Below are positions 58,431 to 64,000 of a stretch of 64,000 bases of DNA, in pieces (the stretch's first letter is position 1; each line of letters begins with the position of its first letter). Under the pieces are notes generated by a model. The model was not told the DNA's origin. It made no database searches and saw only the letters and a program-made list of their open reading frames with translations. The DNA is from Chimonanthus salicifolius (lineage: Eukaryota; Streptophyta; Magnoliopsida; Laurales; Calycanthaceae), in NCBI GenBank assembly GCA_013350335.1, contig CM023542.1, forward strand, positions 6,682,025-6,746,024, read 5' to 3'. The position numbers were made by a program, and so were the translations under genes.

Positions 58431-58966
58431 AGAGATGAAATTTGGGTTGGGTTTTAACTAAACCCGCATGACCTACTCTGAGAAATCAGGTGGGTTGGGT
58501 TTTACATTTTTAAAATTAGGGTACGACTAACGGTTAATATTAGGATCTCGGGTCTTGAGGTGTCATTTGTTCATAAGGAGGATAATGTTTATTGTTCTTT
58601 TATGTTTTCCAGCTTGTTATTGTTTATGTTAGGTCTAAGCCTTTTAGATCTTGTAATTCCCATTTGTTTTCAATGAAAATCTTCTCTTTACTGTTAAAAA
58701 AAAAAAATAGGGTCGAGTTGGATTGAAGAAAAAAAAACTCAAATTAAATTCGAGTTGAGTCAGATAAAGTATTTTTAAAAATTGATCCGACTCGACTTGA
58801 TCCATTAAAAAAATTTAATATAATATTCAGGCCAACAATTTGGTTCAGCACTCAGAGTGAGTCAAGTCACTAATTTGAGTTGGGTTGGGTTCAATAAATT
58901 TTGATATAGGTTAAATTGGATTTATTAAAGCTGGGCCCAACTTTGCCCGAATTTCAACTCTATTTG
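58431..58966. mobile_element. hAT-like MITE containing an L1 3-prime end
   Basis: The left end TAGAGATGAAATTTGGG and the right end (reverse complement) TAGAGTTGAAATTCGGG are inverted. The flanking TTTGGGTAG and TTTGGTAG could be a duplication that lost one base. The interior has GGGTTGGGTT and GACTCGACTT motifs like the element at 12920-13257. A segment at about 58560-58697 ending in an A-run is an L1-type tail inserted within it. Confidence 0.5.
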
Positions 58967-59287
58967 GTAGCAGGTGAACTTAAAAAAATAAAACTTCCAT
59001 GCAGGCTACCCGAATTAAAAAATTTAAAGGTAGGCTGACCAAAAATTACAGTTTTGATGTATTTTCGCCAAAAAATCTTAAATAATTAAATGTGTTAAAA
59101 ATTCGATGGATCTCAAAGAACTTTAAAAGTAAAATTTGAGCCCATTTATTTAGCTAATCAGTTTATATTAAGCCAAGTCTGACCCAACGGGCTTCTAGAC
59201 GTACAAATCCGTTCATTTAGACGGGGTTTAAGACGGGCAACGGATCGAGCTCGGGCTCGGGCTAACGAAAACTGCGAACTTCTTAAT

Positions 59288-60060
59288 TTTAAATGAATAA
59301 AAAAATAAAAACAGCCCGAATTCCTTTACCCTTTCTGAAGTCCCTTTCCCACGTTACGAGAGAGAAGAACAAGGAGAGAGTGCGACTGGAAATCCTCTTC
59401 CCAGAGCAGAAGCCAGAGCTGAGAGAACGTGGAAAAGAAGTAGATTTCCTTTTGATTCTCTCATTTCTTTGGTTTTGAGGTCTGATTCTCATTACAAAAT
59501 CTTCATTTCTACTCGTTTCTATTTATTTCTACCCATACTTTTTGTTCTACATCTTTCTAGTCTCTACCTTTTGACACCTTTCTTTTCTCGTTATTTCGTT
59601 AGGGTTAGAATTTCATTGTCTGTGTTCGAGTAGGTTTTCTACATTTCAGTGCCTTGATTGCGGATTCATTACCCCACTTCTTGTTTTTTTTTTTTTTTGA
59701 AATGGTTATATTAAAAGATATAGAACAGAGAAAAGCAACAAACAACAAGAACTCGAAAAGAAACCGCCTACAGGAAAGGCCAAAAGCCTGAAAAATACAA
59801 AAGCACTATGATCTCATGCAAGATCAGCACACTATGAAAAGAAACCGCCCACTTCTTGTTTTTCACCGTTGGAATTGGGATTTCAAACCGAATCCATGTT
59901 TTCCTGGAATTTCTCGGGATCTGATGCACTTGTGATCTTATTCTGCTTGGAGAATATGGGAGGACTTGAAAAAGAGATACTCTGGCCCTCGTGCAATTTT
60001 AAGAATCGTATTGAAGATGTTTTTGAACCGTGTGATTGGCTTTTGTCCTGACGTCTTGGG
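59288..60060 (+). other. possible transcribed leader or exon of a gene to the right
   Basis: GC-balanced purine/CT-rich sequence (about 59320-59480) resembles plant 5-prime UTR. It contains only short frames (61 codons at 59293, 60 codons at 59869) with no recognisable protein. An L1 insertion lies within it (59684-59847). No gene body was found before the retrotransposon at 61.7 kb, so the call is weak. Confidence 0.2.
59684..59847 (-). mobile_element. 5-prime truncated L1 insertion with target duplication
   Basis: The duplication CCCACTTCTTG lies at 59673-59683 and 59848-59858. The insert begins with a long T-run on the plus strand (poly-A on minus), preceded by TATAACCATTTCA on the minus strand. 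Only about 164 bp of L1 3-prime sequence is retained. Confidence 0.85.
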
Positions 60061-61420
60061 TTTCTTAGTTGGTGTAGGCACGGTTAGAACACTTAAAATA
60101 AAATAGAGATTAACCATTTTTTTAACAAAATTGGTTGTTTTCCAGTAAAGTACTTTCCTTTCCTTGTATCCAAACAGGCGAACACGTTATTTTCATGCTA
60201 CAATTTTTTTCAATGCTTTTGTAAAAAAATATATAGTATTTTGAGTGGTTCTGTTTTTTTTTTTTTTCCATGCTAGAGGCTTAATATTGCAGAAGTTTTT
60301 TTTTTCTTTCTTCATTGGGATGCAGCAACATTGACGTGTATTTTTGCAATAAATTGCAACACGCACTAAAAGTTAATGGTAAATTTTGCTATTTTTTTTC
60401 TTTCCTCTTGGATAGCCATCTTAGGACACGTGATTTTTGGGAAAGGAAGAAGAGGACTTAAATGGTTTAAATGGTGATTGAGATCTAATGGGAGTTTTGG
60501 AGGTGTTAAGGGTTTAGGGTTTCATTCCATTAAAAAAAAAGATCCATTCCCAAAAAAAAAAAAACTTGGTAGTTTCATCTGAAAGATGTTTGGAAATCTT
60601 TGTTGTACTTGGAACATGTTCACTTGATTTGTTGGAGTTTGACTGCATTTCTTCTTCTTCTTCTTCTATACTACTACTAGTACTGGTGCTACTACTACTA
60701 CTAGTAGTAGTTTGCTACTGTTGCTGCTACTGCTGCTACTGCTGCTACTAAGAACTTTGTGTTTTTGACTCTATGTAGTATTCGTACCTATGGCATCATT
60801 TAAGATTTTAAAATATTCCTTGAGGGGGCTAATCACCACTCTGTGGAGACTATTTATATAGAGTCATTGCATTTGGCTTGGGTTCTTATGAATTGAAAAG
60901 AAATTGTGGGTGGTGAAGCAATGGAAAACCTGACAATTATAAATTGGGGATACAAAGTTGTGGGTGGTGAAACAAGGGGAAATCAATCAGTTGGAATACT
61001 ATTTGACATGGGTTTGCCATATTGTTGCAACTACATGAATGCTTGATACATAAAAAGAGATACCAATTAGTAGTGATTGAATTTCTTCAATAGTTCCATG
61101 TAAGAATCCAATACAAATATAACCTACATGACCAATTAAACTATGAGCTAGCTGTCTTTTGTTGGGGCCATGGTGGTCATTGCTCTAAAGAGCATAGAAG
61201 CAATGCTGTAGAAGAAGTTTTATTGCAATGTAGTGCCATAGGAACCATAAATAGAAAGATGTAAGCAGATGAGAATCGGTCAATTGGACAACAAAACTAT
61301 GGATGGTGAAACAAGGGAGAATCAATTGGAATGCTCCATCTCATGGGTATTGGGGGTAAATTATGTTCATGACCATTGTCATCATACTTGTTATCATCAT
61401 CATGTTTTGGAGGTAAAATA
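60061..61420. other. intergenic, simple-sequence rich
   Basis: A trinucleotide-rich patch (CTT, CTA, CTG repeats) spans 60650-60751. The rest has no supported gene. Confidence 0.5.
60650..60751. repeat. compound trinucleotide microsatellite
   Basis: (CTT)n, then (CTA)n with (TAG)n, then (CTG/CTA)n, about 100 bp. Confidence 0.85.
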
Positions 61421-61432
61421 TGTTGGAAACCC

Positions 61433-61475
61433 CTTTTTCTTCTAATATATTAACCATTTCAAAAAAAAAAAAATT
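61433..61475 (+). mobile_element. 43-bp micro-insertion of an L1 3-prime end
   Basis: TGTTGGAAACCC occurs at 61421-61432 and 61476-61487. Between them is a 43-bp segment, TTCTAATATATTAACCATTTC followed by poly-A. The AACCATTTCA-poly-A ending matches the L1 end at 59684-59847. Confidence 0.8.
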
Positions 61476-61689
61476 TGTTGGAAACCCACAAGAAATCCAA
61501 GCTCTAGGGAACTAGAGAATCTTTCAAAATGACATTGGATATATTGTAATTAAGTTTTGAGGTCCAAACATAGAAATGGATACAGATGATGCCAACATTT
61601 TGGCTTTGAAGGAAGAATTTGAAATCGACTTATGATAGTTATCCTTTGTAGCAAGAGAGATTAATGACATGGTGATCCAGGAGGCTCAT

Positions 61690-62145
61690 TTGGTGGTTTC
61701 AGTTGACTGAAAATTGGAATTCAGTCGACTGAATTTTCACTCTGGCAAGGCCAGAGTTTGTCTGTAAGAACTGAGAAGAAATTAGTCGACTGAAAACTAT
61801 ATTTCAGTCCGCTGAAAAGGTCCCAGAAATACAGACACATGTCTCTATGGTTTTCAGTCGAGTGAAAAGTAGTTTTCAATCGACTGAATTGTAATAACTG
61901 CCCATTTCGTGGCAGTTTTTGGCAGTTCTTTTGCCATTCTTATGTTATTTTATCTTGTATTTTTCAGTATTCCATTGTGGGGAAACATCCCAAAGATTTG
62001 TACAATCGATTGTTTTTGAGAAATAGAAGAAAAGAAGAAAAAGAGGAAGATTTGTCTTCCCAAAAACCTCCAACTCTATTTTCTCTCTTTGATTCCGCTG
62101 TATATTTCTTTCCAATTGTCTCCCAAGCATCCAGATTTGGATCAA
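61690..62145 (+). mobile_element. 5-prime LTR of a Ty3/Gypsy retrotransposon (start uncertain)
   Basis: Defined from its right side: GGATCA (ending 62144) lies three bases before the primer-binding site at 62148. The upstream part holds six copies of an imperfect palindrome (TTTCAGTCGACTGAAA type) at 61697-61890, placing them in U3. The left boundary cannot be set because the 3-prime LTR is outside the window. Confidence 0.55.
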
Positions 62146-62147
62146 GT

Positions 62148-62159
62148 TGGTATCAGAGC
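62148..62159 (+). promoter_or_regulatory. retrotransposon tRNA-Met primer-binding site
   Basis: TGGTATCAGAGC, an exact match to the tRNA-Met-type site of plant LTR elements, between the LTR end and the gag start. Confidence 0.85.
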
Positions 62160-62194
62160 AAAAGTTTCGACCCTTTTTGGGAAGCCTAAGGTAT

Positions 62195-63864
62195 ATGGTC
62201 TTGACTCGTGATCAATATCAAAAGTCCGGTGAAGAACGCTCCGAAGCCCTTCATTCAAACAGAAGGAAAACATCGAGAAGATCGGAAATGGTGGGAGGCG
62301 ACAACATGAAGGAACGTTTCTCCAAGCTGGAGGAACAAGTCACCTCATTGACTAATTTAGTCACCAAGTTAGTGGAAGGTGCCACCTCTAAATCTTCCCG
62401 TAAACAGACATCCACCAGTTCATCCAAGAAGAGGATCAAACAAGAGTTGAGAGACAAGACTGACGAGGAAGAAGAAGAAGAAGAGGAAGAGGTCGAGCAG
62501 ACCAAAGATTTGTCGTTGGAAGTTGACCAAGATGGTAAGAAACCTTTTAGAATAGATTTCAAATTGGAAATACCTACTTATGATGGTGATGTTAATGCGG
62601 AAAAAATGGACAATTGGATAGATCAAATGGAAAATTATTTCATTCTCTGTGTATACACCAGTGTATAGAAAATCAGTTTGGCACGAATGAAAATGTCCAG
62701 TCATGCACTGACATGGTGGAACTCTTATGTTAAGCGCCGCGACATATTTGAATTAACTTGGAAGAAGTTCAAGAAGCTAGTCCGGAAGCAGTTTTACCCA
62801 ATTGGCTATAAGGAAGACCGGTGGATTAGGTGGCAATACTTGCAACAAAGATCTGACCAATCTGTTCAAGAGTATATGACCGAGTTCCATACTCAGGCTA
62901 TAGTCTTGGGAATTTCCATTGAAGACTTCGAAGTTTTCATGAAGTATATGGGTGGTTTAGCTGAGTACATTCGAAGAAAGCTGAAACTCTTCAAGGTCAC
63001 AGCACCATCGATAAAGCGACAGTGAAAGCCATTGCCATTGAGGCAAAGAACAAGAAGTCTGATAAGTTTGAGGTCAAGCCGAAAAACCGGGGTAGAGCTG
63101 AGTCGGATGGCAGCAGTAAGGGTGAGTCCAGCCAGAAAGAACTGGGTAATGCCAAAAGTTACTTCTGTGACCATTGCAGAAAGAATGGCCATAAGAAGGA
63201 ATGGTGTTGGGAGCTTCATCTTGAAAAGCGACCCGATAAGAAGAAAGCAATATTGAACACCCACGGGGTAGAAGAGATTTCAGGAATACAAGAACCTGAT
63301 AGTACACTCTCTCTCATGGCGAAGACTGCAGAAACTTCGTAGAGTTCCGAGTTAAGAGAAGAACTTTTCCACTTGAAAAGTCAAGTGAAGCAGAGTCTCA
63401 TTGAAGCAATAGTAGACCCTGGTTGTCAAAGAAATCTAATCTCTGAATGTATGGTTCAAAAAATAGGATTGGAGATGATTGCACACCCACGACCTTATCC
63501 ATTGGGTTGGATACAGAAGGATGTGGAGATGAAGGTTACCAAGCAATGTACTTTCAAGTTTGCTATTACTGGAAGGTACATTGATGAGGTCACTTGTGAA
63601 GTGGTTCCATTGGATGTGTGTCAGGTCATTTTGGGTAGCCCATATTTGTGGGATAGGGATGCCATTCACTACAAGCGTCAGGGCAAGTATAGATTTGTGA
63701 AGGATGGCAAAGAGTTCCATATCAATGCTACCAAGCCACAGTCTACCACTACTTTAGCTACCGCAACTCAGGCTAAAAAGGATGGTAAATGCTTGTGGGA
63801 AGTTTGTATTGATGACGACAAGGACACTTTCGGCATCGTCGTTAACCCCCAAACCACTGACTGA
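62195..63864 (+). pseudogene. Ty3/Gypsy gag-protease frame, decayed
   Basis: The ATG at 62195 opens a gag frame (MVLTRDQYQKSGEERSEALH), with an acidic Glu run at about 62463-62493. It stops prematurely at 62666-62668, resumes in the same frame with a gag core (SHALTWWNSYVKRRD, then QYLQQRSDQSVQEYMTEF), and shifts frame near 63000. A CCHC zinc knuckle CDHCRKNGHKKEWC follows at 63166-63207. Another stop is at 63340-63342. A retropepsin-like segment (IVDPGCQRNLIS, where a DTG/DSG triad is usual) then runs to 63864. The polymerase would lie past the right edge. Gag packages RNA and the protease matures it. This copy cannot be active. The chromovirus-like lineage is inferred. Confidence 0.8.
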
Positions 63865-64000
63865 AACCAAAAGAGTACATGTGATAATCAAGGAAGGAGA
63901 GCAAGGAGTCAAAAAGTCTAGGTGCTCACCCTGTCGATCACCAGTACCGTTAGTGCCAAAAAGGGACGGCAGAAACAGGAAGTTGCACGGATCACAACAG
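63865..64000 (+). mobile_element. continuing retrotransposon body, cut by the window
   Basis: Sequence after the protease-like frame. No frame remains open here, and the element runs off the right edge. Confidence 0.5.

Noticed and set aside
59869..60051. A 60-codon frame considered as a gene start.
   Set aside because: No recognisable product, no continuation exon found, and it lies next to an L1 insertion.

Overview
The window is nuclear DNA of a flowering plant. It has intron-rich genes with GT-AG splicing and plant-specific protein families, long AT-rich spacers, and dense plant-type mobile DNA: MITEs, TRIMs, a tRNA-type SINE, L1 and RTE LINE fragments, a Ty3/Gypsy element and an endogenous pararetrovirus. 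I cannot name the species.

Layout. 1-11.9 kb is mainly intergenic. It holds an L1 RNase H remnant, two related small orphan ORFs (1640-1966 minus, 9979-10191 plus), three TRIMs of one family, MULE-type MITEs and a SINE. 11,965-17,610 (minus) is a five-exon gene for an SCS-type EF-hand calcium sensor; its first exon carries a stop codon and a frameshift. 19,674-37,648 (minus) is a complete six-exon ALKBH9-type m6A RNA demethylase (507 codons). Its 9.5-kb first intron contains a 7.4-kb block of endogenous caulimovirid DNA: two fragments in opposite orientation, flanked by a 218-bp direct repeat and interrupted by a hAT element. 38,842-39,348 (plus) is an intact single-exon gene for a small plastid-type membrane protein, divergent from the demethylase gene. 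39.4-45.0 kb is AT-rich spacer. 45,428-56,961 (plus) is a complete six-exon GH9 endo-1,4-beta-glucanase (526 aa) with an N-terminal membrane anchor; its introns hold an RTE LINE remnant, a long fold-back element and a TRIM. 57-61.6 kb is spacer with LINE 3-prime ends and a MITE. From about 61.69 kb to the right edge is the 5-prime part of a decayed Ty3/Gypsy retrotransposon (LTR, primer-binding site, gag, protease).

The host genes look like unrelated housekeeping or regulatory loci and do not form a cluster. The most notable structure is the demethylase intron. It carries an inverted repeat of about 1.2 kb of viral sequence, so its pre-mRNA could in principle fold into long virus-derived double-stranded RNA. 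Gene models were built by hand from splice sites, reading-frame phase and family resemblance. All three multi-exon models close in frame (the EF-hand gene after allowing for its one-base insertion), which is the main internal check.
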